Assembly: GCA_017381715.1 (NCBI GenBank)
Contig: JAFOBR010000082.1
Span: forward strand, 1-35,703
Length of the DNA stretch: 35,703 bases
DNA from: Clostridia bacterium
GTDB lineage: Bacteria > Bacillota > Clostridia > Oscillospirales > CAG-382
Direction: 5' to 3'
The notes under the pieces were generated by a model, which worked only from the letters and a program-made list of their open reading frames with translations, was not told where the DNA came from and ran no database searches. Shown here one piece after another: positions 7,188 to 14,102 of the stretch; within the stretch, counting starts at the first letter, position 1; each line of letters starts with the position of its first letter. The translations under genes were made by a program, and so were the position numbers.

Positions 7188-8825
7188 TCACAGCTTTTTC
7201 TTTGCAAAAAGATAGGTTTTATCATACATTTCGCGGTATATGGGATCTTTACTGCGATATCCCTTGGGAATTATACTGCCGATAGCGCTTCCGTGGTAAT
7301 ATATTTTCGGAGCAAGCATATACCCCGTTTCCTTGCCCGCCTCCAGATACCGAATATATCTTTTTATATTCTCCACGCCCTCGGCGTCAATGCTTCCGTC
7401 CGCGCCTTCCCGCACCTTCCATATCTCAAGCTCCACGCACATTCCCATACGTAAAGCCTGAGCAGCGGTTTCGTAAAGTCTGCTTTGGGGAATACCGTAA
7501 TCAAACATATAATTGGGCTGCATACAAACGCAATCAAAACCGTAGCTTTGCCAGTCTTCATATCCCAGAGCGCAAAAATAGGGTATCCAGAAGCATTTGT
7601 ATCCCTTGGAATGAATATACTCGCAGGTATCCCGTATAATTTCTTTTTCGTATCTGTCCGTAGGGTTCAGAGCTTCCTCAAACCAGTAAAAGCCTCCCAC
7701 TTCGGTGTTGGAATATCCGCCCTTTTCGTATTCTTCAAGCATATAATCTATCAGCCATCGAAGCGCCTTTTTGCGGCTTTCGGGGTTATCAAACACCAGT
7801 TTTTCCCCGTTCACCGTGCCGAATTCGCTGTGGCGGGTATAGGTATAAAGCAGGGTAAAATATACCTTTACCTTGTATTCGGGGTTGCCCAAAGCGTCCC
7901 CCGTCTTTTTTGCGGCGGAGTTCAAAGCATCCAGATTCTTGCCCTTAATAAACACGCTGTCCATATATTCCTTCCACCCGTCCGCAAATTGACCGCGGGG
8001 GGTGTAATCCAAAGATACGTCGGGCAAAAACAAAAATCCGTCCATAAACGTGTCTTTAATATTTCCCTCTTTGTCCAAATACCCTGTCAGGGGAAGGTAG
8101 TTTTCCTCCGTCTGCAACCCCTTGTCTTCGGCGGCAGGGCGGAAATTGTATGTAAGGGCAATATTTTTTGCCCCCAAAACATCCTCTTCGGGGTATTTGT
8201 TGATCTCTGCGGGAAGGGGATGTTCGTTGAACACGGGTAACCCGTCGGCAACGGGCATCAGGGCGCCGCTTGTGTCCGTGCAGCCGAATATCTCGATCTC
8301 ATCAATATAAACGTGATGCACCACGTCAAAAACGATCTGAACGTACAAAGCAAGCGTTTTTTCAAAATCCCCTTTTATTATAAAATTACGTCTGTCAATA
8401 TGGGAACGGGTGTCCCCGTTATCGTAAACGGTTTTAAAATTTTCTCCGTCGGCAGATACGCGTATCTTCACGTATGTGGGCGTGCGTACGGCAACCTCGT
8501 CGTTTCTGCAGGTGCTCAAGAGAAACCCGTCCACAGCGCACAGGCATGGAAGCTTAAAGGTTATAAGCCGTCCTCCCCCTCTGTTTATATGGAACCATTC
8601 CTTGTTTTTGTAATTTTCGTCGGGACTGTAGATCCCATCGGTAAGCAAAAGAGAATCGGTATCGTAATTGGTGTGGGGGCGGTCCCCTTTATCAGAAAAA
8701 AACACCTTTTCTTCAATAGAATGTATGGGCAGACCCAGAATAAGGTTTTTCCTCTCCGCGGTTACCTCCTCTGCAGGCATCGCCGCCACCTTTACAATGG
8801 GCTTGTTTGTGTAATACGCACTCAT
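7188..8825 (-). CDS. DUF4855 domain protein (putative glycosidase-like), 545 aa
   Basis: The N-terminal part (about 30-185) reads as a discoidin/F5-8-type beta-sandwich (for example VKIRVSADGENFKTVYDNGDT). The C-terminal part (about 220-540) matches the DUF4855 pattern: GFLFLPDVSLDY, WKEYMDSVFIKGKNLDALN, GGFYWFEEAL and VELEIWK. DUF4855 proteins are TIM-barrel-like and suspected carbohydrate-active; the conserved Glu residues in FEE and LEIWK are plausible catalytic candidates (inference). No signal peptide or transmembrane segment is seen. It has an AGAAGG ribosome-binding site and its own promoter (8849-8877), and appears monocistronic. Confidence 0.8.
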   Translation of the reverse strand: MSAYYTNKPIVKVAAMPAEEVTAERKNLILGLPIHSIEEKVFFSDKGDRPHTNYDTDSLLLTDGIYSPDENYKNKEWFHINRGGGRLITFKLPCLCAVDGFLLSTCRNDEVAVRTPTYVKIRVSADGENFKTVYDNGDTRSHIDRRNFIIKGDFEKTLALYVQIVFDVVHHVYIDEIEIFGCTDTSGALMPVADGLPVFNEHPLPAEINKYPEEDVLGAKNIALTYNFRPAAEDKGLQTEENYLPLTGYLDKEGNIKDTFMDGFLFLPDVSLDYTPRGQFADGWKEYMDSVFIKGKNLDALNSAAKKTGDALGNPEYKVKVYFTLLYTYTRHSEFGTVNGEKLVFDNPESRKKALRWLIDYMLEEYEKGGYSNTEVGGFYWFEEALNPTDRYEKEIIRDTCEYIHSKGYKCFWIPYFCALGYEDWQSYGFDCVCMQPNYMFDYGIPQSRLYETAAQALRMGMCVELEIWKVREGADGSIDAEGVENIKRYIRYLEAGKETGYMLAPKIYYHGSAIGSIIPKGYRSKDPIYREMYDKTYLFAKKKL

Positions 8826-8848
8826 AGCTTATACCTTCTTTCGTTATG

Positions 8849-8877
8849 AGTATATCATAGCATATGGAAATTTGCAA
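8849..8877 (-). promoter_or_regulatory. sigma-A promoter of the DUF4855 gene
   Basis: TTGCAA (8872-8877) - 17 bp - TATACT (8849-8854) on the minus strand, about 25 bp before the start codon. Confidence 0.6.
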
Positions 8878-8935
8878 GACGAGGGGAATTGTTTGCTTCC
8901 TCGCAAGAATTCCGCAAAAAAGTGTTACAAACCAC

Positions 8936-8964
8936 TTGAAAAACGGTGTAAAGTGTGTTATACT
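8936..8964 (+). promoter_or_regulatory. promoter of tRNA-Leu
   Basis: TTGAAA (8936-8941) - 17 bp - TATACT (8959-8964), ending 16 bp before the mature tRNA 5' end. Confidence 0.75.
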
Positions 8965-8980
8965 GCTCAAAGCTTAATAC

Positions 8981-9067
8981 GCCGGTGTGATGGAATTGGC
9001 AGACGTGCTGGACTCAAAATCCAGTGGTAGCGATACCGTGCGGGTTCGACCCCCGCCACCGGCACCA
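8981..9067 (+). tRNA. tRNA-Leu (anticodon CAA)
   Basis: Class II tRNA of 87 nt with encoded CCA. The acceptor stem GCCGGTG pairs with CACCGGC. The anticodon loop CTCAAAA in stem CTGGA/TCCAG gives anticodon CAA, decoding UUG. A variable arm (GTGGTAGCGATACCGTG region) and the T-loop GGTTCGACC are present. Its own promoter and intrinsic terminator flank it. Confidence 0.97.
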
Positions 9068-9110
9068 AAAAAGAAGTAACTTTTGTCTACCAAAAGTTAC
9101 TTCTTTTTTT
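9068..9110 (+). terminator. intrinsic terminator of tRNA-Leu
   Basis: 18-bp perfect stem, loop TCTAC and a run of seven Ts. The loop region TTGTCTACCA is shared with the terminator at 9879-9919, so the terminator looks like part of a composite repeat that also includes the hairpin array just downstream. Confidence 0.9.
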
Positions 9111-9112
9111 AT

Positions 9113-9277
9113 CCAAGCCGCAGGCTTGGTATATCATCACGCTTTAGCGTGTATATCATCGCCGTAAGGCGTATATCATCACCGAAGGTGCATACTCCTG
9201 CGGCTTGATGAGATACAACACTGCGTGTTGGTGATATACAATGCTTCGCATTGATGATATGCAACGGCAAGCCGTTG
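9113..9277 (+). repeat. fishbone hairpin array 1
   Basis: Seven small hairpins (at 9113-9129, 9138-9151, 9160-9171, 9180-9190, 9216-9230, 9239-9253 and 9262-9277) are separated by a conserved 9-mer. On the left half the spacer is TATATCATC (9130, 9152, 9172). On the right half it is its reverse complement, GATGAGATA, GGTGATATA or GATGATATG (9207, 9230, 9253). Left and right spacers pair in nested order with at most one mismatch or wobble, forming a central backbone from which the small hairpins project on both sides. Most loops are 3-4 nt. It encodes no protein. Confidence 0.8.
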
Positions 9278-9303
9278 ATTTATTTTACAAAAGCGATATA
9301 TCA

Positions 9304-9332
9304 TTGAAAAAGATAACAATTTATGATATAAT
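9304..9332 (+). promoter_or_regulatory. sigma-A promoter of the orphan gene at 9354
   Basis: TTGAAA (9304-9309) - 17 bp - TATAAT (9327-9332), with the start codon 21 bp further on. Confidence 0.8.
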
Positions 9333-9353
9333 CAAGTAAAAGGTGGTGATTTA

Positions 9354-9818
9354 ATGTTCTGTTTCTTGAAAAAGAAGAATACAAAACCTGCTTTTGAGGT
9401 TAATTCTCCAAAGATTTCTATTACGCCAGATATACGGGCACTTATTGAATCACTAAAAGTATCTGATGTTGAGTATACACCTGTTACAGACGGCTATATT
9501 ACATTCGCAGGACAAGCATTTGCTTCTGATATTCCGCTTATGTTTGGAGTTCATTTTAATAAATTAAAAGTTGAATTTATTGAGGTCTTCCGTCCACTTG
9601 AGTATTACCAATCTGATTGCTATGATATCAATGAATCGTTCGAACAATTATCCAAAACTTTGAGAAAACAATACGGCAAACCATTAGTAACAACATCTGC
9701 TTCTGTTGGGGGATATCCCTGTGAACAGTGGCACACACAAGATTTTATTGTTAATCACTATATTATAGACCGGTTTGGCCCTGAGGAACATTTACACATT
9801 AACTTCTATAAGAAATAG
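9354..9818 (+). CDS. orphan protein of unknown function, 154 aa
   Basis: Not recognised. The ribosome-binding site AAGGTGGTGAT is close to ideal. The product is soluble, with a Lys-rich N-terminus (KKKNTK) and mixed alpha/beta texture: a strand-like VEYTPVTDGYITFAGQAF, a second half VEFIEVFRPLEYYQSDCYD, a helix SFEQLSKTLRKQYGK, and a C-terminal HTQDFIVNHYIIDRFG ending HLHINFYKK. It has no signal peptide. Codon use is more A+T-rich than that of neighbours (many ATT, TTT and AAA), suggesting acquisition. It is enclosed by two terminator-plus-fishbone units and has its own promoter, so it behaves as a self-contained cassette. Size and texture recall small immunity or effector-binding proteins, but nothing specific supports that. 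Confidence 0.75.
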   Translation: MFCFLKKKNTKPAFEVNSPKISITPDIRALIESLKVSDVEYTPVTDGYITFAGQAFASDIPLMFGVHFNKLKVEFIEVFRPLEYYQSDCYDINESFEQLSKTLRKQYGKPLVTTSASVGGYPCEQWHTQDFIVNHYIIDRFGPEEHLHINFYKK

Positions 9819-9823
9819 AAGTT

Positions 9824-9873
9824 TACTTTTGGTCGTTTTTACCCCTGTTTACACTACTTTTAGTCGCTCTTAC
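9824..9873 (+). repeat. imperfect 19-bp direct repeat after the orphan gene
   Basis: TACTTTTGGTCGTTTTTAC (9824-9842) and TACTTTTAGTCGCTCTTAC (9855-9873) match at 16 of 19 positions with a 31-bp pitch. They lie between the orphan gene stop and its terminator. Confidence 0.5.
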
Positions 9874-9878
9874 GCAAC

Positions 9879-9919
9879 AAAAAAGAACCTTTGTCTACCA
9901 AGACAAAGGTTCTTTTTTT
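9879..9919 (+). terminator. intrinsic terminator of the orphan gene
   Basis: 18-bp stem (A-run/AGAACC arm pairing with GGTTCT/T-run) with loop ACCA and seven Ts. It shares the central TTGTCTACCA and the AAAAAAGAA start with the tRNA-Leu terminator. Confidence 0.9.
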
Positions 9920-9924
9920 GAACT

Positions 9925-10096
9925 AAGTGTTCCGCTTACTCGGAACGTGAAGTATCCTTCGGACGTGAAGCGCACTTCGTGCGTGAAGTGTGCCTTCGGC
10001 ACGATATACGGAACACTTAACTTCACTTTGCGCTAATGGCGCAATACTTCACTATTCCGTAAGGCATAACTTCACTGCGGCTTGCCGCAACTTCAC
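9925..10096 (+). repeat. fishbone hairpin array 2
   Basis: Same architecture as array 1 but with different spacers. The left half has GTGAAG(T) at 9947, 9965 and 9983; the right half has the complement ACTTCAC at 10020, 10046, 10069 and 10090. Hairpins between them include GTTCCG/CGGAAC (9929-9946), CGCAC/GTGCG (9971-9983), GTGCC/GGCAC (9990-10002), TTGCGC/GCGCAA (10028-10044) and TGCGGC/GCCGCA (10076-10089). AAGTGTTCCG (9925-9934) also has a perfect long-range complement at 10009-10018, giving an alternative fold. The stretch to the next gene holds only a promoter. Confidence 0.75.
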
Positions 10097-10198
10097 TTTA
10101 CCCGCTTGTTTTGCTGTAAAAAACCATAATTTAACCTGTAAAACTGTCAAAAGTTATATGAATATTGCCGTTTCTGCGGTGAAAAATTCAAAAAAACA

Positions 10199-10226
10199 TT
10201 GACAACACCGAGCTTTTTGTTATAAT
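10199..10226 (+). promoter_or_regulatory. sigma-A promoter of the SpoIID/LytB-domain lipoprotein
   Basis: TTGACA (10199-10204) - 16 bp - TATAAT (10221-10226), about 55 bp upstream of the start codon. This is a vegetative-type promoter. Confidence 0.75.
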
Positions 10227-10280
10227 GGTATCATTATCCCAAAAAAGTTTCAAGTATTTTACCTTACAGGGGAGAATAAA

Positions 10281-11558
10281 ATGTTTGTAAATTTAGCTGC
10301 GGGAAGGCGAGTATTCACATTACTTGCTTGCCTTTTGCTGTGCGGGGCAGTGGCGTTTAGCGCCGTTTCCTGCGTGGGCGGCGGAGATAATTCGGAAGCG
10401 GAATCACCGATGTCCGAAGTATCCCTGCAGGAGGAAAGCGAGGAAAATATGTATGCGGAATTCGAAGCACCCGATTTTTCCGTTATCCCGCCCCGTCCCG
10501 AAACAGAAACGGTAAAAAACCGTGCGGTGGACGTTGGCTTAAGCTATGGGACCAACGCCCTTAAAAAGCTTGAACTTTCCGCAACGGACGGAAGCATGCT
10601 GGCGTTCGGCGGAAACGTATACAAAAACCTTTCGGTTATATGGGAAAACGGAATTATGTATATAGACGGTCAGGCGTGTAATAAAGCCTGCATTCGTTCA
10701 GAAGCTCCCATCGCTCTTTCTTCTACCGGCTGGTCATACGAAGGGGAAATTTTGCTTACCTGCGGCAGATACGGCATAACCGTGGTAAACCGCGTGGATA
10801 TAGAAACCTACGTAAAGGGTGTTATGTCTGCGGAAATAGGGGCGGACGGATCCTTTGAAAGCAGAAAAGCCTTTTCGGTAATCTGCCGTACTCTGGTTTT
10901 TGTGGCAAAGGACCACGGAGAGGATTTTGATCTTTGCAACCGCAACTGCTGTCAGTCCTATAGAGGTACCCACCACCGTGATGAAATTAACGATAAAGCG
11001 GTGGACGAAACCAAGGGAATGGTGCTTACCTACAACGGCACACCCTGTCTTGTGGCGTACAGCTCCAGCCACGGTTATAATTCATGCTCCAGCTTTGCGG
11101 CTTGGGTAGGGGCGGATATACCTTATCTCCGTGTTGTAAGATACGAAAACGAGCCTCTTGATTACGGCGGACGGTGGGAGGTAACATATACCTACGAGCA
11201 GCTCAGCAAGCGTCTTAAAAACTACACCGTAACGGGGCAGGTAAAAAACGTTTCCGTTGCGGAAACAGACCCTTACGGAAGCTCATACGTTTACCGTATC
11301 AATATTACAGATACCGCCGGCAACGTATGTGAAATAAAGTTCGGCGGGAATATCATGAACGTTTTAGGCGTGCGGTGCGCCAATTTCACTATCGAAAACA
11401 TTCCCGAAGGAATAATCATACACGGTATCGGCAACGGACACGGCGTGGGCTACAGCCAGCGCGGGGGTCACCAGATGGGCGTGGAAGGATATTCCTATGA
11501 GGATATATTGTATTTTTATTTCCCCGGCACGGTTATGTCGCCCTGCTATGATTTTTAA
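10281..11558 (+). CDS. SpoIID/LytB-domain lipoprotein (putative lytic transglycosylase), 425 aa
   Basis: SpoIID-domain protein anchored by a lipobox (AVSC, Cys31) after a 30-residue signal peptide. An acidic linker runs to about residue 80 and the SpoIID domain (PF08486) fills about 170-425. Catalytic-type Glu185 is intact in YVKGVMSAEIG. Other hallmarks are CQSYRGT (224-230), YSSSHGYNSCSS (260-271) and GHGVGYSQRG (386-395). SpoIID cleaves peptidoglycan glycan strands from which stem peptides have been removed. The sigma-A-like promoter and lipid anchor suggest a vegetative or general role rather than being the sporulation SpoIID itself (inference). The ribosome-binding site is GGGGAG. Cys219, 223 and 224 may form a disulfide or metal site. 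Confidence 0.85.
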   Translation: MFVNLAAGRRVFTLLACLLLCGAVAFSAVSCVGGGDNSEAESPMSEVSLQEESEENMYAEFEAPDFSVIPPRPETETVKNRAVDVGLSYGTNALKKLELSATDGSMLAFGGNVYKNLSVIWENGIMYIDGQACNKACIRSEAPIALSSTGWSYEGEILLTCGRYGITVVNRVDIETYVKGVMSAEIGADGSFESRKAFSVICRTLVFVAKDHGEDFDLCNRNCCQSYRGTHHRDEINDKAVDETKGMVLTYNGTPCLVAYSSSHGYNSCSSFAAWVGADIPYLRVVRYENEPLDYGGRWEVTYTYEQLSKRLKNYTVTGQVKNVSVAETDPYGSSYVYRINITDTAGNVCEIKFGGNIMNVLGVRCANFTIENIPEGIIIHGIGNGHGVGYSQRGGHQMGVEGYSYEDILYFYFPGTVMSPCYDF

Positions 11559-11601
11559 TAACTTAAATTTTTAACAAAGTGCAAATTAATCCCGTTTTTT
11601 A

Positions 11602-11630
11602 TTTACATTTACAAAAAAACATTGTATAAT
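11602..11630 (+). promoter_or_regulatory. sigma-A promoter of the eight-helix membrane protein
   Basis: TTTACA (11602-11607) - 17 bp - TATAAT (11625-11630), ending 32 bp before the ATG. Confidence 0.65.
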
Positions 11631-11662
11631 TGTTTTTACGTTACGGGAAGGAAAAAACACGT

Positions 11663-12511
11663 ATGCCGTCAAATATCAAAAACTATAAAATTTTCGTATT
11701 TGCGTCCCTGCTTGCTTCTGTTTGTATGGCGGTGGCTCGCTTGTACGTTATCATCAACAATATAGAAATGCAATCCCTCGCTTCGTCGGACGGGTTGTAT
11801 TATCTTGAGGGAACCAATGCTCCCTTGGTGTTTGCCGTATTTTGCATAGGATTTGGAGCGCTCTTTTTTGCAGGCTCGCTCATCTTTGCAGGCAAGCTTA
11901 AAAATGATCCCGAAAAGGATTCGGCGCTAACCATTTTCGCTTCCGCCTTGCTGGGAATGATGCTTTTAACACAGGTCATTTATTACGTATACGAGCTTGT
12001 GTTTGAGGAAAAGACAATAAACCTTTGGTTTGGTGCGGTGCTTGTGCTTTCCGTTATTTCCGGTTTGTATTTTCTTTCCATTTCCTCCCGCAGAGCAAAG
12101 GCCCGTCTTGTTCGTGTTATCCCCGTGCTTTCGGTAGCACCCGTATTGCTCACCGCCGTAAGATTACTTAACGATTTTATGGAGCGCAGCTTAACAGTAA
12201 CCGCATCCTCCTACGTATACCACCTTTTGGGCTTGGTGTTCCTTATGCTGTTCTGGTGCTGTGAGGGAAGAAACACCGTGGGCTGCCGCCGCAAAAAGCT
12301 GTACGTATTTTTGGGTCTTATAACAATAATGCTTCTTTTGGTATATTGTGTTCCCGCTTTGTATCTCTCTTTGTTCTGGCCCATAAAGTTTACAAACGTA
12401 ACCATCTTTTGTATGGCAGATATCGTAGCCGTATTGTATATCGCCTGCCGTTTGGTAATGCTTCCCGCATCGGAAGCGGAGCCCGAACCCGTTCCCGCAG
12501 AAGAGGAATAA
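11663..12511 (+). CDS. polytopic membrane protein of unknown function, 282 aa
   Basis: Not recognised. About eight hydrophobic helices (for example KIFVFASLLASVCMAVA at 7-23 and LVFAVFCIGFGALFF after about 55) with short loops, ending in an acidic proline tail (EAEPEPVPAEEE). ATG 11663 is chosen over an upstream in-frame TTG (11630) because the TTG lies inside the -10 element and the GGGAAGG ribosome-binding site fits the ATG. It precedes the SpoIID-like and SpoIIQ-like genes with short gaps, so it may be co-transcribed with them and have a role in envelope or sporulation processes (inference). Confidence 0.7.
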   Translation: MPSNIKNYKIFVFASLLASVCMAVARLYVIINNIEMQSLASSDGLYYLEGTNAPLVFAVFCIGFGALFFAGSLIFAGKLKNDPEKDSALTIFASALLGMMLLTQVIYYVYELVFEEKTINLWFGAVLVLSVISGLYFLSISSRRAKARLVRVIPVLSVAPVLLTAVRLLNDFMERSLTVTASSYVYHLLGLVFLMLFWCCEGRNTVGCRRKKLYVFLGLITIMLLLVYCVPALYLSLFWPIKFTNVTIFCMADIVAVLYIACRLVMLPASEAEPEPVPAEEE

Positions 12512-12555
12512 TATTTTTCAAACCGAATATAATTGAAGCAGAAAGGACGTTTTGT

Positions 12556-13341
12556 ATGCGTAATTTTCTGCTTCTTTTTTTATTAACTTTTATTCTTGTT
12601 TTACTTTTGCCCTTTTACCCCTCTGTGGGGGAAACCAAGGAGCACCCCTTACCGGATAACGAATACGTTTTAAACGTAATGCTGGGTATGGGCACGGACG
12701 TTTTGCCGGCAGAAGCGTTAAAAGCCATAGCCGTAACTCTGCGTACGTACACGGCTTTTCACGGAAAAGTACTGCCTCAGGGCAGTCTTGAGGATATTTG
12801 CGCTTCCACCTCAGCCGAGCACGGTGAAAAGGTGTATAACGCCATGAGGGAAGCGGTATACTCCACTGCGGGTGAATATATAACCTACGGCGGAAAAATA
12901 ATAAACTCTTGCTTTCATTTAAGCTCAAATCAAAATACCGCAGAGGGAAAAGAGCCGTATCTTAAATCCGTTTCCACGGCAGATGAGCGCTCGTTCCCCG
13001 GATTTTACGGGGAAACGGTTATCACACGAGAGCAAATACTCGCTTTCGGCAAAGGGGAAATAAAAGGAGTTTCCTACGGCGAGGACGGAAAAGCAAAAAC
13101 CGTATCCTTTGAAAAAGCAAGCGTGGATGCTTTGGAATTTATAAAGCATTTTTCCGTTGTTTCCGTGGATTTTACTTTGCATTTGAATTCGGACGGCGGC
13201 TACACCGTTTTAACCAAGGGGCAGGGAAACGGGCTGGGGCTTTCTCTTTACGGTGCGTACTTACTTTCTCTGGAGGGGCAAACCTACAAGCAGATAATCT
13301 GCAGATATTTTCAAGGCGCCGAAATTACTTGCATAATATGA
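12556..13341 (+). CDS. SpoIID-like protein lacking the catalytic Glu, 261 aa
   Basis: Signal-anchor helix (3-21) followed by a SpoIID-like domain. The segment VLNVMLGMGTDVLPAEALK aligns with the family motif ending in EALKAQAVAARTYA, but the conserved catalytic Glu position is Met45. The C-terminal family motif GHGVGxSQ reads GQGNGLGLSLYGA, losing the His and Gln. Other parts (SCFHLSSNQNTAEG, then EPYLKSV) follow SpoIID. ATG 12556 has a GAAAGGA ribosome-binding site; the frame extends to 12346 but only overlaps the previous gene. It lies directly before the SpoIIQ-like gene, the normal clostridial place of spoIID, so it is either a divergent SpoIID or a non-catalytic paralogue. Confidence 0.75.
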   Translation: MRNFLLLFLLTFILVLLLPFYPSVGETKEHPLPDNEYVLNVMLGMGTDVLPAEALKAIAVTLRTYTAFHGKVLPQGSLEDICASTSAEHGEKVYNAMREAVYSTAGEYITYGGKIINSCFHLSSNQNTAEGKEPYLKSVSTADERSFPGFYGETVITREQILAFGKGEIKGVSYGEDGKAKTVSFEKASVDALEFIKHFSVVSVDFTLHLNSDGGYTVLTKGQGNGLGLSLYGAYLLSLEGQTYKQIICRYFQGAEITCII

Positions 13342-13368
13342 ATATATCCTCTTTTATATGGGCAGAAT
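13340..13368 (+). promoter_or_regulatory. sigma-F-like promoter of the spoIIQ-like gene
   Basis: GAATA (13340-13344) - 15 bp - GGGCAGAAT (13360-13368). The -10 matches the Bacillus sigma-F pattern GGnnAnAnT at every fixed position, and the -35 matches GYATA at four of five. It overlaps the stop codon of the preceding gene, and spoIIQ is a sigma-F target in Bacillus. Confidence 0.55.
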
Positions 13369-13401
13369 ATAAGCGAAATATAAAAGGGGGATTTCTTTAT
13401 T

Positions 13402-14073
13402 ATGAAGGAAAAAAAGGGCTTTAAATTTAAAAAGATACCTGCGGCAAAGGTTTTTAAGCGGTATTCGGCATACGTGTATATGACGGCGGCTGTGGTTACT
13501 GTGGCAGTTATGGCAATAAGCATTTATTCCATAAACCAAACGGATGATATTTCTCTGCCCGAAATATCCGTGCCTTCTATACAGCTTCCCGATATTTCGG
13601 ATACTCCCGTGGTAAACAACCCCACGGATATCCCCGCAGACGTAACACCTGCGCCCGAATATTATGCGCCCGTTTCGGGTGATATCGTAACGGCACATTC
13701 CGTAACAGAGCTTGTGTTTTCACCCACTATGCAGGATTACCGCACCCACACGGGTGTTGATATCGCTGCAGAAAAGGGCACTTCCGTGGTAAGCTATACC
13801 GATGGCACCGTTTCCGCCGTATACAGCGATGCGTTTTACGGCACCGTGGTGGAGGTGACCCACGCAAACAACGTGGTTACAGTCTATGCAAACCTTGAAG
13901 AGCTTTTGCCCGAAGGAATTTCCGTGGGCAGTACAGTTAAGGCAGGGCAGGAGATCGGCACCGTGGGAACCACCGCCATTATCGAATCCGCAACCGTACC
14001 TCATCTTCACTTTGAAGTAAAGATAGGGGAAAGGAATGTGAATCCCCAGATTTATCTGGATAAGGTAAAATAG
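13402..14073 (+). CDS. spoIIQ: SpoIIQ-like M23 (LytM) endopeptidase, 223 aa
   Basis: Single-span forespore-type membrane protein. It has a basic cytoplasmic N-terminus, a transmembrane helix at about 24-44, a proline/serine-rich linker (50-90) and a C-terminal LytM/M23 domain (about 90-223). The zinc site is complete: His116 and Asp120 in HTGVD, and His201/His203 in HLHFE. This resembles clostridial SpoIIQ, which keeps the first His that Bacillus SpoIIQ lacks. SpoIIQ pairs with SpoIIIAH across the intermembrane space during engulfment. It is preceded by a SpoIID-like gene and a sigma-F-like promoter and followed by a strong terminator. A general M23 peptidase remains possible, but context favours SpoIIQ. 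Confidence 0.8.
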   Translation: MKEKKGFKFKKIPAAKVFKRYSAYVYMTAAVVTVAVMAISIYSINQTDDISLPEISVPSIQLPDISDTPVVNNPTDIPADVTPAPEYYAPVSGDIVTAHSVTELVFSPTMQDYRTHTGVDIAAEKGTSVVSYTDGTVSAVYSDAFYGTVVEVTHANNVVTVYANLEELLPEGISVGSTVKAGQEIGTVGTTAIIESATVPHLHFEVKIGERNVNPQIYLDKVK

Positions 14074-14074
14074 A

Positions 14075-14100
14075 AAAATGCCCGAGTTATCGGGCATTTT
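14075..14100 (+). terminator. intrinsic terminator of the spoIIQ-like gene
   Basis: 11-bp stem AAAATGCCCGA / TCGGGCATTTT with loop GTTA and a T-run, starting 2 bp after the stop codon. Confidence 0.9.
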
Positions 14101-14102
14101 TT

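Noticed and set aside
9130..9180. Regularly spaced TATATCATC repeats resembling a CRISPR array
   Set aside because: Repeats are only 9 bp, the 'spacers' are themselves palindromes, the repeat inverts across the centre, and no cas genes are present.
8981..10096. Integrative island inserted at the tRNA-Leu 3' end
   Set aside because: No integrase gene and no duplicated copy of the tRNA 3' end were found downstream.
9990..10202. 70-aa plus-strand reading frame over array 2
   Set aside because: No ribosome-binding site, and it is built from the hairpin repeats.
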